Assembly: GCA_014925825.1 (NCBI GenBank)
Contig: JACGCK010000498.1
Span: forward strand, 1-19,604
Length of the DNA stretch: 19,604 nucleotides
From: Pholiota molesta
Lineage: Eukaryota > Basidiomycota > Agaricomycetes > Agaricales > Strophariaceae
Direction of reading: 5' to 3'
Shown here in pieces: positions 19,286-19,604 of the stretch. Position 1 is the stretch's first letter, and the number at the start of each line of letters is the position of its first letter. The notes under the pieces were generated by a model. The model was given only the letters and a program-made list of their open reading frames with translations, ran no database searches and had not been told where the DNA came from. Position numbers and translations under genes: made by a program.

Positions 19286-19604
19286 TTGTGCGGACTATGA
19301 TCTCGCTTCTAATTACTCGTATAATCATTTCTTTCCGTATATCTAAATTTTGTATGTGCTATATTGGTTGCATATGGTTTCTTTACGGCTTTGCATAGAT
19401 TACTGTTTCTACGATTCTTTCGTGAACTTTTTAGATCTCTATATACTTTGAAACTTCCTGTCGGAACTGAGGTGAGTATTGCAGTGCTCATATGGATAAA
19501 TCAAGAGCCGGGCGGACTATCTGGTTAATTTATTATTATTCTAATTTATGTTGAACGATTTGATGCAAGTTACTGTTTGAACTTACAAAGAGGAGGAAAC
19601 TTAA
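19286..19604. other. 3' flank to the end of window, no gene seen
   Basis: AT-rich sequence follows the last readable exon. There is no supported open frame, RNA gene or repeat. Confidence 0.45.

Overview
The window looks like a piece of a filamentous basidiomycete (Agaricomycete) nuclear genome. Genes are split by many short GT-AG introns of about 50-70 bases, with CTNAC/CTAAC-like branch points. The gene set is eukaryotic: COA1, SF3B2/CUS1, heat shock factor, alpha-arrestin and an intron-containing tRNA. The last gene resembles the NACHT-type NTPases that are abundant in mushroom genomes. No prokaryotic features, CRISPR arrays or intact transposons were seen.

Layout from left to right. At 1-2018 (+) is the 3' part of a GH16 beta-glucanase-type gene, with ten exons including one of only 7 nt. 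The stretch 2019-4278 holds no gene I can name; hydrophobic minus-strand reading frames suggest a decayed or unresolved membrane-protein gene. At 4279-5193 (-) is COA1, a mitochondrial complex IV assembly factor in five exons. At 6010-9447 (-) is a ten-exon alpha-arrestin-like gene with a long tail of repeated AEEEK-type helices. At 9777-11963 (-) is SF3B2/CUS1, a U2 snRNP SF3b subunit in eight exons with a clean frame. A tRNA-Val(UAC) gene with a 15-nt intron lies at 12256-12343 (+), inside the divergent interval between SF3B2 and HSF1. At 12993-15498 (+) is heat shock factor HSF1 in four exons. From 16612 (+) runs a NACHT-like gene whose Walker A and B motifs are both degenerate. It continues past 18049 into a broken C-terminal region with several frame changes.

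The genes do not form one pathway. They are mostly unrelated housekeeping or regulatory genes. HSF1 (stress transcription) and the arrestin (transporter ubiquitination adaptor in known relatives) are both stress-linked elsewhere, but nothing here shows that they work together.

The most notable cross-cutting observation is a set of apparent one-base losses inside conserved exons: five in the arrestin gene and one in the HSF1 DNA-binding domain. GH16, COA1, SF3B2 and the 1.37-kb last arrestin exon read cleanly. Each break is closed by one added base, and five of the six lie at or next to a G/C run on the coding strand. Assembly or homopolymer error is the simplest explanation, but real gene decay cannot be excluded from the sequence. 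I found no convincing evidence of a wholly new biological system.
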